Source: Hemileia vastatrix (Eukaryota > Basidiomycota > Pucciniomycetes > Pucciniales > Zaghouaniaceae). Taken from it: a DNA stretch of 64,000 nucleotides. A model generated the notes under the pieces. It saw nothing but the letters and a program-made list of their open reading frames with translations, had not been told where the DNA came from and did not search any database. The stretch spans positions 26,026,001 to 26,090,000 of the forward strand of contig JASXTE010000005.1 of the NCBI GenBank assembly GCA_030280995.1, given 5' to 3'. The translations under genes were made by a program, and so were the position numbers. This document shows, one piece after another, positions 10,288 through 22,970 of this stretch. Each line of letters starts with the position of its first letter. The first letter of the stretch is position 1.

Positions 10288-13200
10288 ATTTTGATTTAAA
10301 TTTTTTCAAGAGATTTTTAAGATCAGAGATTTTATTTTCTGGAATCCACTGGTCCTATTCACCTGATTTACTTTTAAATCTAAATAGATACTCAACTACC
10401 TTTTTTTTAGTAAGGTGTCTCTTTTTATGTATTTTTTCAATATCTGCCTTTTCAACTATTTCTTCAGGTTGCTGTTTATGCCTTCCTGGTCTTCTAGGAG
10501 ATAGAGCAGTATCATTAGAATAGTATGGTTTTATAAGAGAAATAGGAAATACTGGATGTTTTCTATCATATGGTGCATATAGAATAACCTCAACAGCATT
10601 GTTACCAACCATCTTTTAAACTACAAATGGTCCAATGAATGGATCCTTCAATTTAACATTACCATTTAAATTGAAATGTAGTGTTGAAATAAGGAATTCA
10701 TCACCCTATTTTAACATTTGTTCTTTATGGGCTTTATCTCATCTTTTCTTCTCATACTCAAATGCCTTATTTATACATTCTTGAGCATGTTTTCTGCATA
10801 ACTCTTGCATCTGAAGAAATGACTTAGTACCTGGATGGATATCTAGTCTAGGTAATTTATTAAGAAATTTAGCAGGGGTATTAGGTACATAACCCAACCA
10901 TAACTCAAATGGCTTTTTGCCAGTGACAGAATGTACTGTACTATTGTATGCAAATTCTAAACCTGGGATAAGGGTTAGCCAATCATGCGTGAATTTGTCA
11001 TTGTCTTTTAAGTTAACACCAAAAGCACAAAATCTTTTTATCATATCTTCTAAAGTTTTTATCATTCTTTCTACTAGCACATCAGTTTGTGGATGGTGTG
11101 CTGTAGAAAGTTTTAATTGACACCCTGAAACATCCATAAGTGATGTCCAGAACTCAGAAGTAAATTTAGGATCTCTGTCAGAAACTATTGCTTTGGGGAG
11201 ACCAGCTATATTTAAAATTTGTGTCCACCATAAAAAAGCTAAGTCCTTTTCAGAATCCTCTTTGTGGGTAGGAATAAATTTACACATCTATGTAAATCTA
11301 TCTACAATTACCCAGCAGGAGTTATAACTCTTATACCCTGCTATTGGCAAACCTGTTACAAATTCCATGTTAATTATTTCCCATGGAGCTTATGGTTGCT
11401 GAATTTGTTGTAATAAACCAGCTCTTTTGCCTGTTAATCTTTTAGATTTTTGGCAAGAATCACATGTCTCAACATATATTTGAAAATCCTCAGACATTAT
11501 AATCCACCAAGCTGTGTTTTTTACTCTGGTTAATGTTTTATGGTAGTCAAAATGACCTGCTAATATATCATCATGACATATACTTAACATTAACTCCTTC
11601 ATTGAAGGGGAAATTACAATTACATTACTAAATTTTTTCCTGTAATATATAAAACCATCCTCAATGGAAAATTTTCCTTTTTCTAATGCCTCTTTATACT
11701 TATTTGGTAATGTTTTTATTAAAACATTCATTGAAGCATTAGATGGATCATTTAATATTGTAGTGAGTTTACTCAAGTCAGGATCTGAAGCATACATATC
11801 AAGAATTGATTGCATAAATTCATCCTGAAGATCTAAAATATAAATGCCATAAATTTTAATAATCTCTGTTTCAGGAACATAAGCAGGATTATCATCATTA
11901 TTAGGCAGAGGTACTCTATATAACAGATCTACATTAAAGTGTAAGGTTCCTGATCTATGTGTAATAGTCATCCGTCCTCTGTATTCCTGTACAGCTAGTT
12001 GCCATCTAAACATGTGTCTATTAGGAGTTTTCATATTGAAGAGTGACTTAGCTTCACTACAGTCAGTTATTAACTCAAATTTTTGGTCTTCAAGGTAATA
12101 ATGTAGCTTCTCAAGAGCCCATACTACTGCCAAACATTCAAGTTGAGTAGCACCATATTTCAATTCACTACTTCTTAGAGTACGTGAAATATAGCAAATT
12201 ACTACTTCTGACATTTTTTTTCAATAAGTTGTTTTTGATGCAAAGCAGCACCCAGACCAATAAAACTTGCATCTGTATATAATACAAAACGTAATTAGAA
12301 ATCTGGTAATCCCAAGATAGGAGCTGTCATTAAACATTCTTTCAACTTATCAAAAGCCTGATGTCTTTCATTATTCCAAATGAAAGCTTCCGATTTCTTT
12401 ATCAGTGTGGTCAATGGTGCAGCAATTAATTGGTAGTTTTTTATATATTGTCTATAATAACCACACATACTAAGAAAAGATTGTACATCCTTTACATTTT
12501 GAGGAATGCCAATATTCTTTATTGCAGCCAATTTATTTTGGTCTAAACATATTTTTAAGCCAGATACAATATGACCAAGCGCTTTTAAAGATTCAAACCC
12601 AAATTTACATTTTTTCAATGCAAGGGTCATTTTTATTTCATCCATTTTTTGAAATACCTTCTGTAAATGGATTAAGTGTTCTTCATAAGTCTTTGAGAGC
12701 ACTATGGTGTCATCAATGTATACCATTAACCATCCCTCAATCATTTCATTATAGAATGTTATATCCATTAACTTCTGAAATAATGATGGAGCATTTTTTG
12801 GTCCAAATGGCATCCTAACATATTTATAAATTTCCACGTGTGTTGTTATCAACAAATAGATCTGTGAATTCTTTTCAACAGGAATTTGATGTTACCCTTT
12901 ATTTCCATCTAAGAAACTTAAATACTTAGCACCTTTAAGGGTAGCATGTATAGAGGCAATCCTTGGCAAGGGATAAATATCATCTACTCTAAATGTATTT
13001 AATGCTCTATAATCACCACACAGTCTTGCTTAATCTTGTTTATAAGAAATTAGCACTGGTGATATTACACAATATTTTGGTGTAGTTTCAACCTTTTCAA
13101 GAATGTTCATTTTCAATAACATCTTAATATTATCCTCTATGTCTTTCCTCTTTATTGGTGAAGCAGGGTATGGTTTCTTTTTAAGACTAGCAGGAATATT

Positions 13201-16140
13201 ATCCATATCACAGGTTAAACTAATTTTCATCTCATGATCTTTTCAAGGCCAAGTTAATTAATACCATGTGAAAACCATTTGAAATGATTTATTTAAGTCC
13301 AAAACATTATTTTTCTCAGCTTCACTTATCTGAGTGCCAAATGATGCTTTAGAAATTTCTGTTTCCAGAAGTTTCATCACATTGGATTCTCTTCCTTTGC
13401 ACGGAGTATTTGTTACTGACTCAATGTGAAAGACTGTTTTTAAAGAATTTATTTTAAATTTCCTTTTACCATTCATGCCAATTGTAAAATTGTTATTAGC
13501 AGGGTCTAATTTCCCACCAAACTTAGTCAGAATATCATTTCCAATGATAAAACAGTTACTACAGTTAGTATTATTGATTACTACAAAGTCACAAGTTACT
13601 CTTACATAACCATGTTGATGTTTAATGAAAACAGCAGCTTTGGATCTACCAATGGGATGTGGTACTGATCCAAAACCTATCCAATTTTTACTTTGAAGGG
13701 GTTCAAGCTTAGACTTATATTCACTATCAATTTTCTGCAACGTATTAGTAGAAACCACAGAACCCAAAGCTCCTGTGTCCAATAAAATATTAAAATTTTC
13801 ACCAGAAATGATAGCTGGAACCGTAATAGGTGTCATTCTAAAGTTATCAGCTTGTATATCTTTAATGATTTCAGCATCTTCAAAATTCATTAATGATTTA
13901 TTTGAGTCCATATTTAATATTGGATTGTAAATGATGGACAAATCATCTTTCAACATACAGACTTCATTTTAATCACTATATGAGATATTACTGTCATAAT
14001 AACTTAAATGTTTACTTTTCTCTGTTTCAATTTTAGATTCATGTTGATTTTCAACAATATTTATATTCTTCTCACATTTGTGACCTTTAACCCAAGGTTT
14101 GTTACACTTATAACAAGTATTTGTCTCATACTTTTTTGGTACTACAGGTGCAGTAGGTTTTTTCTGCTTTTCCTGAAGTGTTTTTGAATTCTGATTTTTC
14201 ACAGGTTGAATATTTTGTTTATAAGTGGAATACCTTGCTTCATACTTATGGTTTAACAATATTTCATTGAAAATATTAATAAAGTCAGAATATTCAGTAA
14301 CATTAATTGTTCTAGCTACAAAAATTTCTCTGACAGATATAGGTAATTTATATATTATCTTATCTTTCCATAAGTTAAAATCCATGTTAGGCTCAATGGC
14401 TTTTAATATTTTATTTAAATTCATTAAAAATACCATAGGTTTTTAACCATTCAACAGATTGTATCTAGTTTTCTCATAAGGTCTCTGCTGAGTTAGTCTG
14501 AATTTAGGTCCTTCAAATTTTTTTTCAATTATTTGTTTCCATTCAGCCCTAGAGTAATCTTTAACATCATTTTAAACAGCTTCAAACCATAATAAAACAA
14601 AATCCTTAAATAAAGAGATCAATTTTGATGAAATTTCTTTATCTGGTAACTTATATGAGAATTTTAGATTGTCAATTCTTTGGATAAAATTTTGCCAATC
14701 AGAGCTGGCTTCCCCATCATAAGTTGGGTACTGATCTATCTTAGGCCAGTTCTTCTGACTGGATTTAATTTCACTAATCTTAGGTAAATTCAACAACTCA
14801 TTTACTCTTGATAAATGGTCATGTATTTCATCCTGTACATATTTGTGACTTACATTTACAGATTTGACACTACCACCAGATTGTTTTAGTTGTGGTGGCA
14901 TAGGAAAGGAATGAGATTCACTTTTGCCAATGAGAGGATTATTATTATACTGAGTATACTTATAAATATCCTGGTTCATTAGTAGATTGGCAGTTTCAAT
15001 CTCAACTTTAGTAAATCTTTGTAGCATCTCCGAGACACTTTGATTTGTCTGTGCAAAAGATAACTTAGTCCTTGAGTCAGTTTTCAATAAATGTGTTTCA
15101 TACAATTTTTCCAACTCACAGAATTTGTTTGAAAGTTCATTATATTTACTACTCAATGAATCATATTTATGAGTTAGAGACAAATGTTCATTCTCTAATT
15201 CTTTATTATGTGTTGACAGTTGAGAAATATTTAATGTTAAGGATAAAATTGTATCTTTTGTGAGCTTAACTGTCTGTTCCTCACAATCAGTCATTCTATT
15301 TCACAATGCTGAAACAATTCTATGGACAGTTGGATTATTTTTAAAATACTCCATGTCTTCCTTCTCAATTCTTTCACTCTGTTGTGCACTTCTCATCTCA
15401 TTAGTAAGTGGTGGCAACTGATAATTAACTGTATTATAAATACTACTGTTCCTATTGACAAAGGATAAGTCAGGTGTATCTAAATTTAAACCTAATTTTC
15501 TTAATTCCTCCTCTATTTTCTGTACAGATTTGACATCAATAATATTACCTACATTGTAACTATCATTATTGTGTTCAATATGAGAGGGTAATCTACTTAC
15601 CAACGGATTTGTGTGAGCCCTGATTTTTGGCGCCTTTGTTTTACATTGTAGGGGTGAACTGAGGAAGTCTGATAAGGAGGAGGATCCTTGTTGCAGTTGT
15701 GACTGGACCAATGTTGATATAACCAATCCCACTTCCATTTTTCTACCAGTATTTTCTCCTGGGAGTGATGTGACCCTCCTGGGGTAGGGGGTTGCTGACT
15801 TGGTTGGCCTCCCTTTAGCTCTGCCAATGATTTGTTCATCTGCTGAAATCTTACCTTGCAATCGTTTTGTAATTGCTCTACCTCCTTGAGCGTGAGGGAA
15901 TTTGATTCCTCCAACTTCAATACCTGTTTTTCCAGATGGGATAGTTGATCCTGAAGAGGAGGAGACATCTTTTTTATGGTAATCTTTTTTAAGAGGGCGT
16001 CTTTTTCCTCTATGCTCATTTTCTCTGCCTGGGGGTATGACTGACCCTCCATGGTTATGTCCTAGAGGAACATTTTTGTTAGCTTTAGACTTGGTATTAT
16101 AGGCAGGCTGTTCACTTACATTGTCCTGGGGAGGACTCAT
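10288..16140 (-). pseudogene. Gag-Pol polyprotein of A3 (degenerate)
   Basis: Starts at the ATG at 16140 (MSPPQDNVSE), 507 bp inside the 5' LTR. The order on the minus strand is: basic, Pro/Ser-rich N-terminal region of about 280 residues; heptad-like coiled-coil segment (15060-15290); capsid and zinc knuckle (13969-14820); protease (LDTGA, near 13775-13785); RT (12295-12855, with YIDDT); RNase H and integrase zinc domain (11390-12214); integrase core (10739-11287); chromodomain (10290-10612). Gag to RT stays in one frame broken only by stops, including a Trp codon of A2 that is TGA here at 15298-15300. One frameshift lies near 12225-12290. The terminal stop has mutated. It shows the full architecture that A1 lacks at the window edge. 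Confidence 0.92.
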
Positions 16141-16647
16141 ATTGATAAAAAACAATATATCACATCTACAGAAAGTAAAATTTATTGGAATTAGTAGATT
16201 AAAATTATTAGCAATGTTATTACTAATAAAAAGCACTGGAGCCTACCCTGAATTTAAATCTTTATTTATTAAAATAAAATGTAATAAAAATTCAAACAAA
16301 TCTGTTAAAAATTAAATAATAAGTTTAACTAGACCTATATAAGGGTGAATAATTAGCTTACCAAGCTTTAAACAAATACCAATTTAATTGGGTGTTATAT
16401 TGGTGACCAAATACCAAGTGAAATTGGGTTTATAAAGGGTACAGTTACTACTGTAAATACCTAATTTTTATTATAAAAAATTAGTAAAATTATTATAAGG
16501 GTTCTCTTCAGCGATCACTGAGTTATTATGACCCACTAATATGCAGCAGACCCAAATATTTGATTTGTTTTGAGCTATACTAAAGTAATAATCACATCCC
16601 AAGGCTTATACTAAAAAAGTAGTAAAAACTAAGGAAGGACCTTCAAT

Positions 16648-17822
16648 TGTCAGTGTATCTAATATTTAAGTATAATTCAATAGTATTTATTAATGGTCCT
16701 ACTACTTATTTATAGATTTTTTAGTGGTTAAAACTCAGAAGAAGACTAATAAAATAGTTATTCTCAAATAAAACTCACAATACTTGGATTTAAATGTGTG
16801 CTAGTGGTGAAAAATGGATGAATATAATATAGTTATAGCTTATATAAAGATAATATCAATTTATAATGTCTTTATAATATATTTCTAAATTCTAATAATT
16901 GTGTTGTAATGTTTATTTGAATTGTAGTAAGTGAATGATGTCTAGTAGCCGTCAAAATCCTCCCTTACGTATACCAAAATCCACTGGAGTGCACAGACCT
17001 TCAATCCAGATGATGTCACTGCTATCCCCGGAAATTACAGCACTTTGAGGGCCCATCACCTCCCCATGGCGTCCAATTTAAGCAGATTAAACACCCAGAC
17101 CTCTAGTAAGGACCCTCCATCACAATTAATGATAACACAGACCCATACCATAAGTAGAAAATCCAGATAAAAGCAGATACCATAAAGAAACAGGTAAAAT
17201 AACTCATCCAAAGAGAATATAATGAAACCCAAAGCATATAAAGGAATCAAATGAATTTTCTGAGCTCCCAATAACATCCCAAGCATTCATATTAACCCAG
17301 AAATGACCCCCCAACCCATAAATCTGTGAATATCCATCCAAGGAGGCAGATTAAGTTGTCCAAACTGAGTGTATGCACCTGAAATAGATGTATATGCTTC
17401 TGTAGGTGTTGTTAGTCCACTTAATACATCCATATGACCTAAAATAAGCAGAAAAATAACGTTTATAGGCTATTAAGAGGCTAAAACCCACTTATATACC
17501 TAAATATACATAATATACTGCATATTTCACTGAATATGAGATTTATGTATACATATAAGCTTATGTATGTCAATAATTACTTAATATAACTTAAGATAAA
17601 TATATTATGACTCCATTAACACCATCATAAGTATTATTATGCTATGGATAAGCTATTTAAACCACTATAGTTTATATAATAGTTTTATAAATATATAAAT
17701 ATTTAATATAATCATATATATTATTGTTTTAACCTTATTTTTAAAATATATGCTTAATTTACTTAAGGTTATATTATTTTAAGTATAAGAAGTACTCAGT
17801 CCTAGGGATATCTAGGCTGACA
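16648..17822 (-). repeat. 5' LTR of A3
   Basis: 1175 bp, TGTCAG (at 17822) to CTGACA (at 16648) on the minus strand. The internal region that follows begins ATTGAAGGTCC; the A2 equivalent begins ATTGGGAGTC. A primer site starting TGG two bases inside the LTR is possible but not convincing. The TATA block lies near 17489-17504. Confidence 0.95.
17056..17433 (-). pseudogene. LTR-internal ORF of family A, best preserved copy
   Basis: 126 codons including the stop, starting MDVLSGLTTPTEAY and ending AMGR. Only one in-frame stop (TGA) interrupts it, at a place where A1 and the A3 3' LTR have TGG. The first ~50 residues are polar. The next ~60 are strongly hydrophobic (runs such as LGFIIFSLDELFYLFLYG) and could hold one or two membrane segments. 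It lies just downstream of the LTR TATA box, so it would be the first ORF of the genomic transcript. No family recognised. Confidence 0.5.
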
Positions 17823-19905
17823 ATTTATATTCTTCTCACATTTGTGACCTTTCACCCAAGGTTTGTTACGCTTATAACAAGTATTAGTCTCCTACTTTTT
17901 AGGTACTACAGGTGCAGTAGGTTTTTCCTGCTCACCTGAAGTGGTTTTGAATTCTGATTTTTCACAGGTTCAATATTTTGTTTATTTGTGGAATACCTTG
18001 CTTCATTCTTATGGTTCAAAAATATTTCATTACAAATATTAATAAAGTCAGAATACTCAGTAACATTAATTGTTCTAGCTACAAAAATTTCTCTGACAGA
18101 TATAGGTAATTTATATATTATCTAATCTTTCAATAAGTTGAAATCCATTTTAGGCTCAATGGCTTTTAATATTTTATTTAAATTCATTAAAAATACCATA
18201 GGTTTGTCACCATTCAACAGATTGTACCTAGTTTTCTCATAAAGTCTCTGCTGAGTGAGTCTGAATTTAGAACCCTCCAAATCATTTTTCAATTAGTTGT
18301 TTCCATTAAGCCCAAGAGTAATCTTTAATCTCATTTAAAACAGCTTTAAACCATAATAAAGCAACATCCTTAAATAAAGAGATCAATTTTGATGTAATTT
18401 CTTCATCTGGTAACTTATATGAGAATTTCAAATTTTCAATTCTTTGAATAAAATGTTGCCAATCAGAGATGGCTTCCCCTTCATAAGTTGGGTACCAATC
18501 TATCTTAGGCCAGTTATTCTGATTGGATTTTATTTAACTAATATTAGGTAAATTAAATAACTCATTTACTCTTGATAAATGGTCTTATATTTCATCCTGT
18601 ACGGATTTGTGACTTACATTTACAGATTTGACACTACCACCAGATGGTTTTAGTTGTGGTGGTATAGGCAAGGAATGAGATTCACTTTTGCCAATGAAAG
18701 GATTATTATTATACTGAGTATACTTATGATTATCATGGTTCATTTGTACATTGGCAATTTAAATCTCAACATTAGTAAATCTTTGTAGTACCTCAGAGAC
18801 ACTTTGATTTGTCTGGGAAAAAGATAACTTAGTTCTTGATTCACTTTTCAATAAATGTGCTTCATACAACTTTTCTAACTCACAGATTTTGTTTAAAAGT
18901 TCACTATATTTATTACTCGATGAATTATATTTAAGAGTTAGAGACAAATGTTCATTCTCTAATTCTTTATTATGTGTTTCCAGTTGAGAAATGTTCAATG
19001 TTAAAGATGAAATTGTATCACTTTTGAGCTTAAATTTCTGTTCCTCACAATCGGTCATTCTATTCCACAATGCTGAAACACTTCTATGGAAATTTGGATT
19101 ATTGTTAAAATACTCAATGTCTTCTCAATTCTCTCACTATCTTGTTAACTTCTCATCTCACTAGTAAGTGGTGGCAACTGAGGATTAACTGTACTATTAT
19201 TATAAATAGTACTGTTGTTATTGACAAAAAACAAGTCAGGTGTATCTAAATTTAAACCTAATTTTCTTAAGTCCTCCTCAATTTTCTGCACAGATTTGAC
19301 ATCAATAATATTACCTATATTGTAATCATAAGTATTTTGTTCAAATTGAGAGGTTAATCTACTTACCACGGGATTTTTTTGAGCCCTGATTTTTGGCCCT
19401 TTTGTTTTCCATTTTAGGGGTGAACTGAGGAAGTCTGATGAGGGGGAGGATCCCTGTTGCAGCTGCGACTGAACCATTGTTGATGGAACCGATCTCACTT
19501 CCATTTGTCTACCAGGATTTTCTCCTGGGAGTGATGTGACCCTCCTGGGGTAGGGGTCTGCTGACTTGGCTGGCCTCCCTTTAACTCTGCCATTGATTGA
19601 TTCATCTTCTGGAATCCTACCTTGCAATTGTTCTGCAATTGCTCTACCTCCTTGAGCATGAGATACTTTGATTCCTCCAACTTCAGGACCTGTTTTTCAA
19701 GATGGGATAGTTGATCCTGAAGTGGAGGAGATGTCTTTTTTATGGTAATCTTTTTTAAGAGGGCCTCTTTTTACTCTATACTCATTTGCTCTGGCTGGGG
19801 GTATGATTGACCCTCCATGGTTATGTCCTGGAGCAATGTTTTTTTAGCTTTAGACCTGGTATTATAAGCAGGCTATTTACTTACATTATCCTGGGGAGAA
19901 CTCAT
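17823..19905 (-). pseudogene. Gag N-terminal half of A2 (degenerate)
   Basis: Starts at the ATG at 19905 (MSSPQDN). The N-terminal basic/proline region (19145-19627), coiled-coil segment (18759-19070), capsid (18000-18560) and zinc-knuckle region (near 17828-17890) are recognisable by comparison with A3, with stops and frameshifts. It is interrupted at 17823 by A3 and continues at 8995. Confidence 0.88.
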
Positions 19906-20416
19906 TTTGATAAGTATGACAATATATCAAATCTACATAAAGGAAAACCTTCTGGAATTAGTAGATTAAAATCATTAGCAATGTTATTACTAACAAAAAA
20001 GCAGTGGAGCTTACACTGAATTTAAATCTTTATTTATTTAAATAAAATGTAAGAAAAATTCAAAAAAAATCTGTTAAAAATAAAATAATAAGTTTAAATA
20101 GACCTATATTTGGGTAAATTAATAGATTAACAAGCATTAACCAAATACTAATTTAATTGGATGTTATATTGGTGACCAAATACCAAGTGAACTTGGGTTT
20201 ATATTGGGTACAGTTACTACTGTAAATACATAATTTTTATTATAAAAAATTAGTAAAATTATTATAAGAGTTCTTTCTCGCAATAACTAAATTATGGTGA
20301 CTCAATAATGTGCATAAGACCCAAATATTTGGTTTTTTTGACCTATACTAAAGTAAAATCCATGTCCCAAGGCTTATACTAAATAATAAGTAAAAAACTA
20401 AGGAAAGACTCCCAAT

Positions 20417-21590
20417 TGTCAGTGTATCTAGTATATAAGTATGATTTAATAGTTTTATTAATGGTACTACTACTTATTTATAAATAATTTAGTGATTAAA
20501 CCTCAGGGGAAGACTAATAAAATAGTTTTACTCCAATAAAACTCACAATACTTGGATTAAATGCGTGCTAGTGATGGAAAATAGATAAATAGAATATAGT
20601 TATAGCTTATATAATGATAATATCAATTTATAAGCACTTTATAAAATATTTCTGAATGATAATAATTTTGTTTAAATGTTTATTTGAATAGTAGTAAGTA
20701 AGTGATGTCTAATAACCACCAAAATCCTCCATTACTTATATTAAAATTCACTGGAGAGCACAGACCTTCAATCCAGATGATGTCACTTCTATCCCCCGCA
20801 AATACAGCACTGTGAGGGCCCATCACCTCCCCATGGCTTTCAATTCAAGAAGATTCAACACTCAGACCTCCAGTAAGGACCTTCCATCACAATTAATTAT
20901 AACACAGACCCATACCATAAATAGAAAATCCAGATAAATGTGGATACCATAAAGAAACAGGTAGAATAACTCATCCAAAGAGGATATAATGAAACATCAA
21001 GAATGTAAATGAAACAAGTTAAAGGTGCAAGCGCCCAATAAAATTCCCAAGCATCCATATTAACCCAGAAATGACCTCCCAACCCATAAATCCGTGAATA
21101 TCCATCCAAGGAGGCAGATTAAGTTGTCCAAACTGAGTGTATGCACCTGAAATAGATGTATATGCTTCTGTAGGTGTTGTTAGTCCACTTAATACATCCA
21201 TATGACCTAAAATAAGCAGAAAAATAACTTTTATAGGCTATTAAGAGGCTAAAACCCACTTATATACCTAAATATACATAATATACTGCATATTTCACTG
21301 AATATGAGATTTATGTATACATATAAGCTTATGTATGTCAATAATTACTTAATATCACTTAAGATAAATATATTATGACTCCATTAACACCTTAATAAGT
21401 ATTATTAGGCTATGGATAAGCTATTTAAACTATGATAGTTTATATAATAGTGTAATAATTATATATATATTTAATATAATCATATATATTATTGTTTTAA
21501 CCTTATTTTTAAGATATATGCTTAATGTACTTAAGGTTATCTTATTTTAAGTTTAAGGAATATTCAGTACTAGGGATATCTAGGCTGAAA
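20417..21590 (-). repeat. 5' LTR of A2
   Basis: 1174 bp, homologous end to end with the other family A LTRs. The outer end reads CTGAAA on the plus strand instead of CTGACA. The TATA block is near 21257-21272. To its right non-element DNA (ATCCCCC...) begins. Confidence 0.92.
20823..21201 (-). pseudogene. LTR-internal ORF of family A, A2 copy
   Basis: ATG at 21201 opens MDVLSGLTTPTEAYTSISG and stays open for 60 codons to a stop at 21019. The distal part continues in a second frame to the usual end; at 379 nt the copy contains a frameshift. The N-terminal half agrees almost residue for residue with the copy at 17433. Confidence 0.45.
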
Positions 21591-21660
21591 ATCCCCCTTC
21601 ACCACCTTATTCTCTTCCTCACCTTTCCCCCCTTTAGGCACTCTTTTCCTCCCTTTAGGC

Positions 21661-21905
21661 CCCCCTTTTCCCCCTTTTCCCCCTTTTCCCCCTTTTCCCC
21701 CTTTTCCCCCTTTTCCCCCTTTTCCCCCTTTTCCCCCTTTTCCCCCTTTTCCCCCTTTTCCCCCTTTTCCCCCTTTTCCCCCTTTTCCCCCTTTTCCCCC
21801 TTTTCCCCCTTTTCCCCCTTTTCCCCCTTTTCCCCCTTTTCCCCCTTTTCCCCCTTTTCCCCCTTTTCCCCCTTTTCCCCCTTTCCCCCCTTTCCCCCCT
21901 TTTCC
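21661..21905. repeat. (CCCCCTTTT)n minisatellite
   Basis: About 25 head-to-tail copies of a 9-bp unit C5T4, with a few variant units at the right end. On the minus strand this is (GGGGGAAAA)n, a strong potential G-quadruplex array. The 9-bp period keeps all frames open, giving spurious Phe-Ser-Pro and Gly-Gly-Lys ORFs that should not be annotated. Confidence 0.98.
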
Positions 21906-22119
21906 CCCTTTAGGCCTTCTTCCAACTATCAACTCTCCCCTCTTCCCCCTCTCCCCTCTCCCTCTCCCCTCCACCACTCCCCTTCTCCCATCTCACCTCA
22001 ACTCAAGCCTCTATCTATTAGCTAACAAATTTCTATGCAATTCATTGAGCTATTAAATGATTGGGGCTGCTCCAATAATTTATTACTAAAAGAAAATCTC
22101 AGTGATTTTTTAGATAGTC

Positions 22120-22265
22120 AAAGGGGGAGGAGAAAAGGTGAGAGGGGAGGGGGGGAGGGGGATTATTGTGAGATAGCCTAAAGGGGGGGAAAGTAGGGAG
22201 GACCTTTTGAAAAAGAGGGGGAAGGGGGTTTTGAGGAGATCACGAAGGGGGAGGGGGGTTTGAGG
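22120..22265. repeat. G-rich block on plus strand opposite the C-rich minisatellite
   Basis: Runs of 4-7 G separated by short A/T-containing spacers. It contains GCCTAAAGGGGGGAAA (about 22178-22193), the exact reverse complement of TTTCCCCCCTTTAGGC near 21625-21640, so the two blocks have opposite orientation. Confidence 0.75.
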
Positions 22266-22269
22266 ACAC

Positions 22270-22940
22270 CAAAAAGAGGTAAATGAGGCAGACAAGGAGG
22301 GGTAATATGGGTGTGTATAAAAGAAAATACTTGTTATTTTTATTAACATTATTTTTTTTTTTTACAGAATATTATAAAAGAAAATTTTTACAGTTCAAGT
22401 TGAATCAAATATAAATTTGGTGTGTTTATAATTTTATTTTTATTTTTGGGAAAAACTTTCTGATACCAATTTATTTTTGATTTAATTTTTTGATTATAAT
22501 TTTTTTATCATTAATTTTCTAGGACTCTAGGTGGTATATCTATCACCATATAACTTTAAAATTCATTTTTTGGAAAATAATTTTACTGATATTTGTTTTT
22601 ATTTTATTTTATTTTTTTTGTATCAATTTTTTTCCAAGGACAGTTTTAGTAATTTTTTTATTTTCAAAAAAATTATTTGGATTAATCTTTATCAATAAAA
22701 ATCTTAAGGTTGAATAAACAAACTACATTATGTGAGTTCTATTTTTTTGCCATTAATTTTTTTGTTTTTTGACACAAATTTTTTTTGTTCAGAGAAAAAA
22801 ATGTCTATTTTGTGAGAATCACCTCTTTCTTCTCTATCATTATCCTCTTTATCCTCTTTATCATATTTTTCAAATTCAACTTCATTTCAATCATCATCCA
22901 AAATATCAAAAAAAAATGATGATCAAACTCAGCAGAATAA
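22270..22940. other. AT-rich DNA without recognisable gene
   Basis: Long T- and A-rich stretches with homopolymers. I see no open frame of interest, no terminal repeats and no protein motif. It may hold upstream sequence of the decayed gene at 22971-23939. Confidence 0.6.
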
Positions 22941-22970
22941 AAGAAATTTAAAAAATAAAATACACTTGGA

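Larger units (their letters stand above)
8996..17822 (-). mobile_element. Gypsy element A3, full length (8,827 bp), nested in A2
   Basis: Both LTRs are present (8996-10170 and 16648-17822, each 1175 bp). The flanking 5-mers are TTTTA (8991-8995) and ATTTA (17823-17827), one mismatch. The uninterrupted gag sequence of A3 itself reads ATTTA at the equivalent place, which supports a 5-bp target duplication. In the first ~185 aligned bases of the two LTRs I count roughly twenty differences by eye, so the insertion is old. The internal region is 6.48 kb. Confidence 0.95.
5863..21590 (-). mobile_element. Gypsy element A2, split by A1 and A3, 3' end outside window
   Basis: Minus-strand copy of family A. 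Its 5' LTR is 20417-21590 and its gag N-terminal half is 17823-19905. The rest of gag through integrase is 5863-8995; C-terminal integrase, chromodomain and 3' LTR must lie left of the window beyond A1. A3 separates the two gag parts: the sequence left of 8996 and right of 17822 joins at the gag site that is continuous in A3 near 14055-14067. Multiple stops and frameshifts show it is old. Confidence 0.9.

Noticed and set aside
16621..16650. Clear tRNA-type primer site for family A
   Set aside because: The sequences after the A2 and A3 5' LTRs differ (ATTGGGAGTC against ATTGAAGGTCC) and neither matches a tRNA 3' end that I can name.
21525..22025. Long Phe-Ser-Pro, Gly-Gly-Lys and Gly-Glu-Lys repeat frames
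   Set aside because: Produced in several frames at once by the 9-bp minisatellite; no coding signal.
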